From Thunnus maccoyii (taxonomy: Eukaryota > Chordata > Actinopteri > Scombriformes > Scombridae): a DNA stretch of 64,000 nt. This document shows positions 38,801 through 53,763 of the stretch, in pieces; position 1 is the stretch's first letter; each line of letters opens with the position of its first letter. The stretch is from positions 8,309,501 to 8,373,500 of the forward strand of contig NC_056555.1 in NCBI RefSeq assembly GCF_910596095.1, given 5' to 3'. A program made the translations under genes and the position numbers. A model generated the notes under the pieces. That model did not search any database and was not told the DNA's origin. It saw only the letters and a list, made by a program, of their open reading frames with translations.

Positions 38801-41800
38801 ACTCAGTGTTTCCAATTTCTCCATAATCTTTCCATGTTCCACCCAGCAGATGCAGAACCCCCTTGGGTACAAGCACTTCTTAGGAACTTCTGGCTTAATT
38901 AAATCATTGTGTGCAGGCTCATTTGCAATGTCCACCTCATGACGCATTCACATGCCAGTAAGAAGCTCTGTAATCATAGATATCCAACCAAACACCACTG
39001 CATTTGAAAGTTATGTTGTCAGAAAGCCAAACCCAGAAGACAAACAATAAGCAAACATGGATTGCGGAAGCGAGAATTCCACATCTCTTTGCATTAAAAC
39101 TAGTGCTGTTAAACACACAGTCGTTGTTGTTCTAATGTTATACTTCCTAATTGTACAGTAGGTGATTGTAGAACAATGACTTTAGAATATCAATATTCCA
39201 AAAATAACAGTAGCTAGGCTAGTAGCTGGTAAACAGTCATAAAAAATGAATAAAATAACCGTAGATGCTACTTCACTTCACATACATATGCACACACATA
39301 CACACACTCACAAACACAACAGTAGCCCTCAGTGGGCTACTTTAGTGCTTTCAAGTCAACTTTATCTCATTCAATCACACTTCCCTTCAATAACAATAAC
39401 ATCATTGTTTCAGTGGCCTTGGGCTGCAAAGTGCAGTAAATGCAGAGTGAATGGGGGTCAGTTATTGCTCTGTACCTATAAGGAAAATGGCCTTGGAGGC
39501 AGATTGGCCGTAGATTTGTTCCAAATACTTCGGCTTGAAGGTGATCATGCCGATGAAGCCGTTGACAGCCACCAGGTAAGTGAGGATCATCAGTGAGAAG
39601 ATGCTGTTCCTGAAGAGTCTCTTCAGAGATGGAATGAAGTCTGGTGAAGAACAAATAGTATATATGACAGCATTCATTTAAAGAGTTTTATTGAAATATA
39701 CAATTCACTGTAAAAATGCATTAAATCAAAATAACTTATTTAATAGCATTCTATTCACAAAATAGTATACATACTTACAGTATACATGTATACACATTTA
39801 CAATGCAAATGTTTATGCACATTATACATTTAGTATGCTTATATCTATTTACTTGTCTAACTTAAACTACTAAATTAACATTAATTAAATAATCTAATCG
39901 TTTCACTGCAGTAATTTTCATGTTATGCACATTGTCTACATGCTGATCTTTGCTCACATTAAACAATTTTACATAACCTGCATACTGTTCATATTCTTTT
40001 GTATTACTGATAATTTTTTTACTGTTTTCTATAGTCGTCTTTTTTAGCTCTTTTTTTGCTGCTTTTTGGAAATAAAATCTTCAAATTATATAAATTTAAA
40101 AGAAGTATTTACAAAAGTGAACATTTTGGAGACACTGTTATAGTAGTATGATATAATGTTCTGTCATGTACTTTGACATGACTGTCCCCACATGTTTCTC
40201 TGTCCAGATGTGTCATTCAACTCTTGCCCAGATTGCATGGCAATTAGTTACTTTAAGTCCAGGATTCAGGGTTACCAGTCTGGGCCCTGATTTGTCTGAG
40301 CCATAACTGGTTAACCATTAAACCCTTAAAACTATTTGCACAGTGACACATCTGCTGGTATTTAAAATGTAATAGTTTAGGACCTGCATTGTTCTTATTT
40401 CTCTGCTCAATGTAGATAAAGACTAAAACAGCACAACCATTATCTTTTATTATGGAATGTTTTCAAGTCTTATGTTATAACCTGTCCTTAAATGCTGGGT
40501 ATGTATGTCAGCATCACCTTAGGCTAAAATCAAATCATAGTGTCTAAAGTTGTTCAGGCTGTGTGATACCTTTAGCCAGCTCCTGGAATGTAACTGGCTT
40601 CTCTTTCTCCTCATGATCCTGGTTTTCCTCTGGCAGGAAATTCTCCTGTTCTGCTACTGTGGCGAGCTCTGTGCCTTTACTCTGTGCCTGGCTCTGCTCT
40701 TGCCCCTGCTTGGGCAGAGACTTTGGCAGGAACCAGAAGGGGATACTTGACAGCAGGATCACTGTGCCTGTCACTATGAAGCCCAGCCACCAGGCCCCCA
40801 CCCAGCGGGAATCCTTATGGTTAATGGTCACACTGTCTGGGAGAGGGAGATGGTTGAAGACAGCAGGTTATGAAGGGCACGGCTCTTTGTGTTTACTGGA
40901 CTTTCATTGGTAATCCCTGACCTTTTTCGATGTGGCATGTTAAACATTAGCAGGGGGATGGTCTTGCTCAGGGACTGTCAATAGTTCTAATCCATGCAAT
41001 AAATTGTGAATTTGTCTTACTATGTAAACAGGATGACCCAGTGCTGCTGCTATGCACCAAGCACCGCTTAGTAGGGCACCAAGTGCCGAAGAGGTCACTA
41101 AAACAGCCTAATGATCATCATAATAATCATAATGCTGAATTATTTAAACTAACTACATTAACTACAATAGGCACCATAAGACCATTGTAGGCAATACAAG
41201 ATATATATAATTGCTCAAAATAATAAAAATGAATTATATTACCCTCCTCCCCCCTTTCCCTGTGGTTTGTTTGATTGTGCCTGACAAATTCAAGCCTGAA
41301 GGTAATGCAACAATGCATGAAAGAATGGCCCCAAAAAGGCAACAGGAGTCTGGGGCAGAGAAGAGAAAAAATAGTTGTATTTATTTATATTAATTTATTT
41401 TAACAAAAGTAGCAACCTTGATCTTGATCAAATCTTACGTGAAATAAGTTTGACTAAAATTACGAAAAATTATTGGTTTTGGCTAGACTGGATTGACTGA
41501 AATGTTCAATATAATCTGATGGCTCACAGACTAAACTGTCAACAGTTTTCATTGTTTTCTTTGACTAGGATGAGACTAAAATGCCCAGACATTTAGTCAA
41601 CTAAAACCTGACTTTAAAAAAAAACAGGATGAGGTTGTCTAAATACAAAAACTAAAATTGCTGACAAAATGAACACCTAATGAAAATTTGTGCATGTGGA
41701 TTTCTTGCCTGTTCTATAGTTAGTTCTTTAGTGTAATATACTATGTACTATTATTGTATACTGGTTACCTGGTTATTTGTAATGAAAATATATCTTCAGT

Positions 41801-44800
41801 TTAAAGAAGACTGCACTTCCAAATATTTGTGTTTTTTTTAAGGCACCCGAATTGCCAGCAGCAGCCCTGGGATGATGATGTTAGGAAACCCTGTAATCTC
41901 TGGAAGACCCATAATCACTCCATGACAAACTGTTTTACCATGTAGGTTTAAAAGGAATAAGGTTTAACTTTTGCTGAATGGCACTTTGACAGAAGGGAGA
42001 TTGTGTAATAGGTCTGCATACTGCCACATCATTTTCTTATCAAGCAATGGTAACACTAACTAATTAACTAACACTAACTAACTAAAAAGGGACCTATTAT
42101 GCTCATTTCCAGCTCTATAATTTTATTCTGGGACTCCACTAGAGTAGCTTTGCATGATTCACAGTTCGAAAACCTGTGTAATATAAATGTCTTATACTGG
42201 CCCTTTACGCAGCCTCTCAGTTCAGCCTCTGTCTCTTAACAGGCAGTCTTAGCTACTGTCTCTTTAGGGCCCCCCTCCTGATGAGCCCACTCTGTTCTGA
42301 TTGGCCTTTGCCCTGTTGCGTAATGGAAAAACACTCACAGCGTATCAGCTTGACTTGAGTCATGGCTCGGTGTGAATACCCCGAAACAATGGAAAAATGC
42401 CATAATGTTGGTAAAGCAGAACAGTGAATTTGCACACTGTGTGTGGAGCAGATGACCATATAAAGAAATCCATCATGAGCCAACGTTGGCCCTGTTGTCT
42501 GAACTGAGCAGTCTGAAGCTGGTGCGTTTTACTAACAGGGATTACTTCTACATATATTTACCACATTATTTGACACTTTGGCCATGTTTAATATGAACAT
42601 TGGACAATGTCAGATGTTCAAACAACAGTTAAACAAAACTATCTAAATTAAACACTTTTTGTTTTGATATCTAGAAGTTCTGTACCTAAATCCACAGATC
42701 CAATGTCCACGTAGATCTTGGCAAGGAAGGATCCGAGCATAAACCCAAACATAGGTCCTAAGATTCCCACTGTATGGATGCAGGCTGGAGAAACAGAAGT
42801 AGAGGAAGAAATATGAATACTCTAGTACGGTAGAAATTAGCCAGCATTATCTAGAGGGACAGTGGATTGCATGGAGAACAATAAAAAGCAATATTTAACA
42901 TTAATTGATGAAGGGAAATAAAGTGTTTCAAGCAAATGGAAAATAATGCAGTTTAACATTAAAACATTGTCAGGAAGGAGTATAAAATATAACACTAACA
43001 GGTAAACTAAGAAAATGGGAAGTAATAAGTAACAAACCTAAATAGAACGGAGTGTTCTCCTCTCTAGAGAAGTCATCCAGGTAAGACACTCCCAGAGGCA
43101 TGATGGGAGTCTCTCCAATCCCACGCAACATGTTTCCCAGGAAAACATAAATCCACATGGACGAGCCAGCTGCCTTTTCACAAGCTGAGGAGAGAAACTG
43201 GTCTTAGAGCAGGAAGTGACACTGTACATTGTTGATTTTATCTGGAGCATTACTTCTATAAATTGATTTGGTATCATATTAATATGGACAACTGACTGAT
43301 AAGTTGACATTTCTATCACAGCGACAGCAACATTTGCTGCAACATCTAATGCACTCAGTTTGTCTGCCATATACCTGTTCTGGACGCTAAATCAGGTGTC
43401 TCATCTGCATCAATCATGCTGTGGTTGGACATACAGGGCAGGATGCTCTCAGTGCTGTTGACACCAGTGCTGTGAGACACACTGGTCTCATATTTATATC
43501 TGAAAAACATTGGGACAAGTGTAACGGCCTCATTTCTTATTGCTCAAGAAAGTTAACAAACAAATAAGGAAAAACTAGCTGGAAACGATCTTGACAAATA
43601 GTTTTTGATGCATCTAGAGAGGAATCATTCAAACTCCAAAATCCTGTGACCTACACATGGCACATGAACTACGTTTATATTTTGACTATAATTTAATTTT
43701 CTTGGAGGCAGACAGTGTCTGGATTGCAGACAAAAAGTATTGGGTGATGTGGTTTTAGAAGATGTTTTAAATGTCCAAAGTTGGGTTTATCATCCGCCAG
43801 CGCTCTACTGGAGTCAGACAATCCAAATTTGGGATCATGGATCAGAGCCTAGCTGGAGCTTAGTGGGGACAGGCAAGCAGCAAGGAAAACATGCCAAAAA
43901 CATGCTGTATGTGTCTTGATAACTAACTACTTTTAGGAATGGCCAATGAGATGCACATTCAAGGCTGGATTATAACCTTGGAAAAGTGGCCCCACATACC
44001 CAGGGCCCCAAAAGGCCCAGATTTACTCTGCATCACTTGGTTTTTAATTAAGGAATTTAATTAACTGAAAGTTTGTTAAGGAATTTGCCCCCCTAAAGCA
44101 CAATATCAACTAAGGTATGCGTTATTGTCATGCATCATTACTTAATCTTTTGGTCCATTATTGTAGGGGGGCCTTGTGTCAAATCCTAATTTTGACAATT
44201 TTACTTTTCATTCATGTTGTGCTCACATGATACATATTGGTACTAAATAAAGTTTAGTTTTAACTACCATAAAGTAATAAACAGACAGAAAATCTGAAAG
44301 CATGTACTATTATTTCAGCATATAGAACTGGTTATTTTCTGTGACTCTGCTTATGATGAAGCTCCATTGTATAGTCTGTGCAATGTACTTAATGGGACTT
44401 GGAAGCAACAGGTTGAGTAGGGCCCATTGTGGTTCAGTTTGATTCAATAAATTTGTATAATTATGATTCAAATCAATGGAGTGAATTGTTTCTGCTGGAT
44501 ATGTGTACATTAACAAGGCCACAGTATTAAATATGTTGAAGTTGAATAGTTAGAATATAAAGGAAACTGTGTACTGACAGGCCCTGGAAGAAGTGAGGCA
44601 GGGCTATTAGAAATGATCCAGCACTCATGATCAAACAGCCGATACCAATCAGCCTGGGACGATGGAGCTTGGCACCAAAGTAGCTCACAAAAGCGATCAC
44701 CAACAGGTTGCCTGCAAAGGAGAAGTATTAAAAAAATAACTGAATAAAAATTAATTATTGGCTCAACACAGTTTGACTTTTGTGCTGTGGTACATTGGAG

Positions 44801-47315
44801 CCTCACATACTACATAAATCCAATAATCTTCTCTCAATATTTTATTTTATTTATTTATTTTTTAAATACATTGATGTGGCTTAAAAATATCTTCACCAAC
44901 CAGTTTCTTTAAAAAACTGCACATACCCATTTCAAAACTGCCATCTATGACTCCAATGAGGGAGCTTGGGATATCAAAGCGCCTCTCAATCTGGGTGATG
45001 GAACTCTTCATATAGGCTCCACAAAAGGCTTTGGCAAAGTATACAAATGCCATAGAAGCCAGGAAGAGCTGGAAAACACACACAAGACATTTGATGAAGC
45101 TACTCCCTTATAAAACAGGTACACAATGGCGATGTTTGATTTGATTAGCCTTAGTGAAAGGGTTTTCACTCAGACTATTTCTCACTTAGGTTAAGATTTA
45201 AATCAGAATAAAGCAATGGATCATCAGCTTAACCCTTCTCTTGATCAGCAATTGTCCAATCATAGTTTAGCACCCGTAACTTGACATGGCAGGCCTGTCA
45301 AGCTTTGTATTTCTCCACATGCTGCAACAGTGTGCATGGAGCCCTAGTAACAGTGATCATTTAAGGAGTTTATAGGGTGGTGTCCTATTCACTAACCTTT
45401 CCTAAACCGAAACCACAAGAGTAAATGTGTAATAAATTGAATAAACTGTGTGTTTTTCTGCTTTAACAGAGGCTGCACCTGTTAGCATGTCAGGCTAGCA
45501 TGTTTGCAACCTAAATTAAGTAAGTAACTGAGTGTTACTTACAAGTCAAAGAATCACATCATTAACTAACTACAATACATATAGTTTGTGGGGTAAAAGG
45601 TAGATTTTGAAAAGACCCATTCAAGACTAGCACATACTTTGTATTACCTCCCCACTGTGTGGAAGCTGGTCCTGGAAACTATCAGAGTTTAGATTCTGTT
45701 CCATTGGATTTGGGGAAGTTTACACTGCAACCCCAGCCAGCATTACCCAAGATAGCATTATATTTGCCAAACACATAGTCTTCATCTTTTTTCATTGACT
45801 AACCCTTTTCTCTTGAAAAGAAAAATGGTTGAAAATATGAAAAATATGTAAGGTAAGCAGCCAAACATTATCTGATTATCTGATTTTACATTTTTCTTGA
45901 TCATATTCATAATAGTAGGAATAACTAGTTCTACACTGCAATACAACTGTGATACTGTTTATTTCCCAGTCTTCTACATGAATCATCAACTGATGTGACT
46001 TTTTCTGCCTTGGATATGCAGCTTTAGCCTCAGTCTTTTAGCACAATATATGTAACCATCAAGTGCATATTTAAGAAAAAATGATAACTAATGATACTAA
46101 TGATAGCTTAATTGGCTAGTTAGCTATAGCTGATAAAATCACCAGTCACCAGCTAGAAATGAGAGCTACTTGTTTCTCTCTGTCTAAAATCATGGACCTA
46201 TAGTTTCTAAATTTACTATGAATTTAAAGCAGTAAATGTGCCACCATTATTGTAAATTGCGTATGTGTCATATGAGAACAGAAAGCTTGACTGGTGTGGC
46301 AACATTAAAGGCACCAGGGCTTAGTCTATTGACTATTAATTGCTACCTATAGAAAAAAAATGACTTAAGTAATAAACCTGTATGAGTTTACAACACAAAA
46401 ATATAAATATCTAAATTTAGAGCAGCCAAAAGTGTACAAACGATGACATGCACAGACACATAAATGTTCATAAATCTTCATTTCTACATCATGTGTGTAA
46501 TGGACAAAGAAGGAGGATGTTGGGTACACAGTATACATGTTGTCAAATATCTGAACCAAATATGGAGGGAAAAAGAAACTAATACCAAGAAAAACTTTGC
46601 TGTGTTGAAATTCTGGAGATTGCATAAAACAATATTTAGTGAACCCTTAATTGAATGAATTATAAAACTTTGGAGTTTGTTTGTTTTACCACTGCATCCT
46701 TCTTGTGTGCAGCTGTATCCTTGCCACATGGATAGTTAAAGATTGAAAGGGATTCTCTCTGGGCTGTGGGTCATAGACTACTCTGTAAATACGTTTAGGT
46801 TCCACATTTAGTATACGCTGGTCACTGTGACCACTTTACTGATTGTCAACTTTATCTCTGTGTGTTCACATGTGTTTTAAAACACCTTCACACTCATAAA
46901 AAAGGTTTTGTTTCCATCCCATGGGTGCAATAAAACACACTTTACCATCAGTTAAAGTTTCATTTGGTGTCAAACTCTCAAAGTTTTATCTAGTTGAGAA
47001 AAATGAGGCTTTCCTTAGTTTTACTGCCTCGTATTTGTGTGGCACAGATAATACTGACATAGGCATGTGAAACCAAGACAAATACACAAAGATAAGGTTT
47101 TTAAAAAGCAGTTTTGCAATGATATTTTAGAACTTGGCACAATCAAAGGTTTGGGTTCATTAGGTTTTGGGTGTTTTGCTAAGTCATTCTGTATTCACAA
47201 GGAAGCGATTGAACACCTTAACACTGAGTAATATCCCCTTTCCCAGGGGTAACATTTTACTGACCTTGAGCTTGGAGCAGCAAGCCTCACTCGTTTTTTT
47301 GGATTCTACACTCAT
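35853..47315 (-). CDS. SLCO1-family organic anion transporter B
   Basis: Complete OATP of 689 residues. Exons in transcript order: 47265-47315, 44927-45068, 44579-44711, 43375-43499, 43038-43184, 42686-42784, 40570-40836, 39476-39640, 38219-38414, 37965-38130, 37027-37211, 36583-36647, 36373-36490, 35853-36063. The ATG at 47315 opens [17 protein letters not shown], which joins in phase to the first membrane segment. Landmarks: [36 protein letters not shown], the OATP signature [10 protein letters not shown], and a Kazal-like extracellular loop ([16 protein letters not shown]). N-glycosylation sequons (NST, NHS) lie in the second extracellular loop. A charged Gln/Glu-rich insert sits in exon 40570-40836. 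The short C-tail ends DTDKESTI. By gene order it corresponds to human SLCO1C1, a thyroxine carrier, but SLCO1-subtype assignment needs a tree. Confidence 0.94.
42085..42320 (+). repeat. Interspersed repeat (GGGACCTATTATGCTCATTT family)
   Basis: Begins AAAAAGGGACCTATTATGCT and continues through CACTAGAGTAGCTTTGCATG to TCAGTTCAGCCTCTGTCTCT and CTGTTCTGATTGGCC. I recognise this as a high-copy percomorph repeat. Its right half is the reverse complement of part of 63470-63985. It lies in the intron between transporter B exons 40570-40836 and 42686-42784. Confidence 0.6.
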
Positions 47316-47853
47316 GATGTTGCTTTGTGTTGAACAGATGAAAGTAAGCAGAAAACACACCACCAGAGGACCTGCAGAAGGGAACCAAGATTATGAGCAT
47401 GTCAGAGTTTGGGGCAAATTTGATTCATCAAATTGATTTTCTTTAAAAAATTCAAAAAACAATTATTATAGTAATTTCTTATGTATTGTTTTCTTCTTAC
47501 CAATCCCCTAGATTTTTTTCGTCAAATAAAGTAAATGGTTAATGATAAAGAGTTAATTGTAAGAGTGTTTAGCAGTATTACTTGGAAATTGATTGAATGT
47601 AAGTAGCAAAAACATCCACAGCCTAGATTTGGTAATTACTTGCTGTCATACATGCTGGTATATACATTTTTAAGAAGGTTAAAAAGAGATTTTCTACCAA
47701 CATGTTTTCTGATGATATAATAAAGCCAATATACCAGTAATTTACACTAAAACACCATTAAATACTACAATTTTGCCTCAATGTATCTTTGTGAAGAAAC
47801 CTGTTGAGTCTGAGTTAGTAGCAAAAAAAAAAAACAACAGAAAAGGTATTTAC

Positions 47854-47954
47854 CTGAGAGGTTGCAGTGGTCCTACGAGGGATGGAAGAGATGTGGTAAA
47901 CTAGCTGAAGGCTTGGTGTACCTCGCAGGACTTTGTGCTTAAAACAGAGTCTTA
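47854..47954 (-). other. SLCO1 B non-coding first exon (predicted)
   Basis: On the minus strand a consensus donor (CTCAG then gtaaat) ends an exon at 47854. It would splice to an acceptor before 47371, leaving 47316-47371 as 5' UTR ahead of the ATG. The upstream limit is a guess. Confidence 0.4.
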
Positions 47955-49341
47955 TCACAAACCAACTACAACATTACCCGTAATCAGTAACCTAGCCACT
48001 CATGTGCACTTGATCATGTCAATAAAAAGCCCTCCAACCCCTCCAACCCTCATGCACACAGACAGGCACACACACACACACACAAATCCAAACGTGACTG
48101 CTCTGGTTGGGTAAGGTCCAGTGGGATGCATGTCTAACCAGCACCGGAAGGTTCAGAAGTTCACTGAATGCAAACACACAGACATTCACAGTCCGCGCAC
48201 ACTCGTACATCCTTTTCTATGAACATCATAAGCCTCCGTAGTATCAATCCTTTTGAACGCACAACAAACAGCAGCAGCATGAAGCTGCCCAAAGCTTATT
48301 TTACAAGCCTGCTGCTTCTGTTAGTTTGTTGTTTTCAAAGACTGAAATGCTTTCCTCTTCTGGAGAATTTCAGCTTTTGTAAGGCAGGATGTTTCCTAGG
48401 TATGATCAAAGTCTTCCTGCCCTATTGATAGCTCCTAACAATGGCTTTTTCTCTCTGTCCTAATGGCTGAGTATCGCACATCACATAACCTGATCATACT
48501 TAAAGTGTAGAGTACCTCCAATAGACCTTCAATAATGAATGCTCATGATTTGATCCTGACATGTTTAAAATTCTCCACACATTGAGAACATTGTGACATT
48601 ACAGCTGCAGAAGTAACGTCAGCTCCATTAATTAGCACCGTGGCTGAACAACATGAGACTTTGCCAGCTGTATTTCATATTTTTGGTCATTTTATTGCAG
48701 CATTGACAATTGCATTTACATTACATTTCTTGCTTCTGTCAGTATCTAGCCACACAGATAGTTAGAATTTTTTAAAAGATCAAGAGCAGCAGACCAGCAG
48801 AACAACTGTCAACAGTTTTCATAGGGACTATTTCCTCAGCAGAAAGTAGTTTCAGTGAAATTACAGTGATGTTTGTGGATTATTTTGGGTCCACTCATTC
48901 TGCAAAAAATGCTGCTGTTACATTTTTTATGTGATTTTTCAAAATGAAAATACCTCCTTGGTATTGGGGTGGTGACAGAAATCTCATAGACAGATATCTC
49001 AAAATCTGGGTAAATAAAACCCAAACTATCTGCATGGCTAGATACTACTAGAGATAAGTGAGAAGAATGTTTTTTGTAATTTAGGTGATTAGGTAATTTA
49101 ACTTCTAGAAGATAGGCTATGGAAATGGTCAAAGCTAGGGCAGAGAGACTGCCAGTAAGTCCACTATGTGAAAATGGATTATATTCAGTGCTTACTGCAC
49201 CCAATCAAGAATAAAGTTTTTAATCTCATAATCATTTCAATTTGAATACAATAGTTCTTGATTTGTTCATCTTTTAAATGCATACAATACAAAATTGTTG
49301 ATGATGAAAATGTGTTCTTTGGTCTGTGGTGTCAGGACTTT
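47955..49341. other. Intergenic between SLCO1 B and the mucin; mucin 3' UTR
   Basis: Holds the SLCO1 B upstream region and the mucin 3' UTR, which runs left from 49341. A minus-strand AATAAA at 48691-48696, about 650 bases past the mucin stop, is a candidate polyadenylation signal. A short (CA)n is at 48067-48084. No further gene is seen. Confidence 0.4.
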
Positions 49342-52300
49342 TCAGCGCTGTACGGTACAAGCTTTGCACTCACAACTGGTGATATGCTTGTAGGCGTGCT
49401 GTCTAGTAGTGAGGTCAGAACACTGCAGGGTCACTGATCTCCTCTCTGAGCTCAGCTCCTGGCAACTCCTGCACTTTGGCTCCACCTGCAGGACACCATT
49501 TAATACCACCCTGTTGCCGTGGACCAGGGCACAGAGAGGAGGAGGGGAGAGAAGAAATGGGTGGAGGAGGAAAGGAAGAGGCAGGGGAGGGAAGGAAAAG
49601 GGGACAGACAGGGAGAGAGATACTGTATGTCACCTGATCTGAAGGAACAAATAACACTAATAACAAAGCTCAGGATGTGTTAATTGTCTGTGTCATATTA
49701 CTATTGACCAGTGACAGGTATATTTCTTCTCACCCTGATGGAGACACACACTGGCCCTGACACACAGGCATCTGCATGATGGTGGTACAGTTGTCTGTGG
49801 TGATGTTGATACTGGACATCTTGGGAACACAGCTTTGGTTACCTGGAGTTGGAGGAGATGCAGTATGTGAGGTAATGTAATTAGTGTGAAAACAACACCT
49901 TTAAAAATAGTCTCAGAAACATATTAAATTGTTGAAATCACTCAAAAGTCAATCTAGCAAAGATCTGTTGACCTGCTGTAACTGACTTCAGTGTTTTATT
50001 GATTCTGAACTTACATGTAAAGTTGCAGTTTTGGTCCTCCCTCATCCTGTTCTCCTGGAGAGCAAATCCATAAGAGCTCATGGTCAATTATTTGTCGTTC
50101 TACTTATTGCTTAAAGATCTAGTTATGGCTAGGTTCCACTGCATCATCTTTGTAAGCATACTGTCTGAATTCTTAAAGTTACAATAAAATGAAGAATGCA
50201 TTTTTCGCTTGTTAAGTTATTTTTTCCTTTCATAATGACTCCTTTGGTGAAACTGGCATCTTTCCACCATCAGTAAATATGGATGGGAAACTTTTCCCAG
50301 TTCCAAGTGCAGCTACACAATATTTACAATACATTTCTACTATAGGAAAACTCTTAAGTTGGAGTAAACAAAGTAAAACATGTGTTTATTATTGTAAAAT
50401 GAGACTTGTAGAATGAGCAGTAATGAGTAAGAAACAGAGCGTTGGGTGCACAGTTACTCAGTTTTCAGTGGGACAGACCTCAGTCTGAATACCCTCTCTT
50501 CCACAGGTGAGCAATATGCATGGATGAGTGGCATCTTTCCATCTGTCTCCCACCTGCACACATATAGATATCATGACAATACACTGTATACTGAATAATT
50601 TCAATCCAAAATGCAACTGTCCTCTAAGGGAAAGAAAGTTTTTTCTTTGACATGAACAGAGATTGTTGTTGTGAGATTAGACACAACATACCTTGTATGT
50701 CTTCCCATTATAACTGCATGTCTTCTCAACTGAAAAATAATATTACAATATTAAGCCTACATGTCAGGTTACATTAAAGATGTGATAACTTTACAGAAAC
50801 TTTGAATGTGATGCACATTATACTGTGAAAAAAGGTTTGAACAAAGTGTGATTTTAATCCTAATACAATTTCAAAACTCCGATTTTGAGGCCAGAAAATA
50901 ATAATATTTTGTGCCTGTACACTCTCTTACTTACCTGAAGTTATTATTCTTTTTCATGTAAAATATAAAATTGTATTCACGGTGTCAGGAATGGAAAATT
51001 CTATTATTAAAACAATCACAGGACACTAAAGACACAGAGGTTGCAGCTTTGTACCAATAACATACATAACATATAACATAATTGCAAACTGATATACAGT
51101 ATTAGTATTGTTCTAACCTTATACTACACATGCAAAACAAAATCATCAAAAACTATATTAAACTGTAGAAAATATGAAAATATTCTAAAATACTATGAAG
51201 TGTCAGTGCTTACCACAAGTCTGATTACCACAACAAGAGGTGTTCACCAATACAGCGTTGGGGCCACAAGAAGGAGGTGGTTTTGGAGAACACTTTTCTG
51301 TCCGAGTCTGGTTGTTGCATGTACACAGGTGACAGTTGGATTGCCACACCTCACCCGGCTGGAAAACAGGTATAGAGATACTTTTCAAATCTAGAATCCA
51401 ATCTGGAGTCAGATATATTATTATTTTCACATTGATGGAGACAGAGCTTCTTACCAGTCTGGGCTCACCAAGTGGTCCTTTACAATCTGAGGGGAAGAAA
51501 ATAAAAGAAGGGGAAAATAAATCAACACTATTTATGACATCTAAAACGTGTTGAAATGTCTCCAGAATGCACATTTAAACTAATGTGATGCTTTGACAGA
51601 ACATTAAAAGCCATTGCACCGCATGAGAATTCAATGAACAATCTTCTAAGAGCCATTGTCACCCTGATAGGCAATTTAACGTACACCGACAGTCATCCAC
51701 ACAGGTGTCTGAGTGATTTCCTGCCCTGAACTGGCCACTGGGACAGAAGCACCCTGCACTGTTGTACTCGAGGGAGGTTCCGGGATGACGAGCCCTGCAA
51801 GGCCAAATCAGAAGAGAAATAGATATGGTGAAAATCTTGACAAGGGAAGCATTTTGGATTTAATAGGGTATGATATGAATGTGTGAAGACAATATTTGAT
51901 AAAGGTCTACAAACCCTCCATAGCAGAAGTCATCCAGCTTGTTGCGACATTCCCTGTAAACCAGTCCTTCTGGACACTGCACACCTAAAACATGAACAAA
52001 GACACTACAGTTATTACTTTAAGTATCTGTTTAAAAGGGAAGTTACCACTGAAATTAACTCAGACATCTCAACAATACAATACATCAAAATAATGATTCG
52101 TCCGAGGTCGGGCTGGCATTGTGTTAGAGAGCATGAAAAAACTGTAAAAGGGTCATACCGCAGGTTCCATTAGTTAGTCCTCTCCAGTCGATACAGATGC
52201 CAGCAATCTTGCATATTTTAGCAGCTTGCTCCAGAGAAGAGCAAGTAGTGGTTCTATTACTGCATGAATCAAACTCACAGTTCTTCTTAATAATGTACAG

Positions 52301-53723
52301 ATCCACATTCTGGCTGCAGTTTGCAAAAACTCTGAGGAAACAGAATGGATTATGACAGACTTTTAGTAAATCATTAAACAGCAATTTAAAACACACACAT
52401 TTTCAGTCAAGGTTACAAAAAAAGATGAACTTATCATTAAAACTAATTAGGATGCATGTGGTTGCGTGGGTGATACTAGGTCATTGCTTGTAGGCTGCTA
52501 AGGTGGTCAAGGTGTTTGCCTTACAAGGAACTTCTCCCCTGAAACTAAAAATGTGATCACTGCTATTAGTCTTTGGAACAATTTCTAAAAATACTGCCGT
52601 GACTGTAATCTTTGTGGTGAAGGAACATGTCACCCAGTGCAGCAGTGTGACTCAGTGATATGTTTTTAATCATTTTTGGACAACAATAGATCAGTTTATT
52701 GTTGATTTGACTCTGTACATGAGATTTATAGACAATAAGAAAAATATAGAAAATCGCCAGCTTTATCTTTTAACAGCAAGCACAATCATCTCTAATTCCA
52801 CCACCAATTGGGATTAGGTGTGTATGTGTATGTGTGTGTTAATGTGTGGGCCTTACGAGTGCAATAGCAGCTCACATAGTGTGTTCCCAGGGCAGGGGGT
52901 GGAAGTGGGTTGTGGAGTGGTCCCTTGGTGGCAGGGTATGTCCCTTGGTGCAGAAGCACAAGATGGCTTCGCTGGGTCAGCGTACACCCAGTCATAGGCC
53001 GTCTTATCACAGCAGCTGTCGTCCTCAATATGCCCTCCTCTACGGATACATGATTCACCGCCACATACACCTGGAAGGAGATATGTGATATATACATTCA
53101 GATTTTACACACATATACATACTGCACTTCAAACAAGCAAAAAGAATAGAAGCTTGGCTTTTATGTGAAAGTATGTACTGCACAAATGTATCTATGTTCT
53201 GGAGGCATGCACAATGAACACTGTGAAAGCAAATTTCTCCTACATACACAGCTTTTGGACACTGTTAGATACTTTTAGTGCATTCTGGCATCCATACATC
53301 CCCACCCTACTTCTATAAACTGTTATGCAGCTTTTTCCAGTAAACAACCTGAGACACGCTGTGTGTATGCTATCTGACAAATAGAGATGGTAGAGAAACA
53401 AGAGCTTGTAGCAAGCAGTTAGATGCTTGTGTTGCTGTGTGTCTGATGTTTTTGTAATTTCTGCCCACTAGTGGTCAACAATCATTTAATGCAGCTTTGA
53501 CCTAAACATATGGTTTGACTTTATTTGCTAGATAACTAGCCTGTAAGGTACTTTAGCCAAGTAGCCAACATAGAACTATGGCAACTGTGCAAGTCATGCT
53601 GTATGTGTTTACCCATGACACTGGAGGTTGACAGACATAAATATTAGCCAACAAGTTCACAAGAATCAGTACGATTTGGTGGCGCTTGAACAGTGTTGTC
53701 ACTTCTATTATGGCTAATATGTG

Positions 53724-53763
<40 letters not shown>

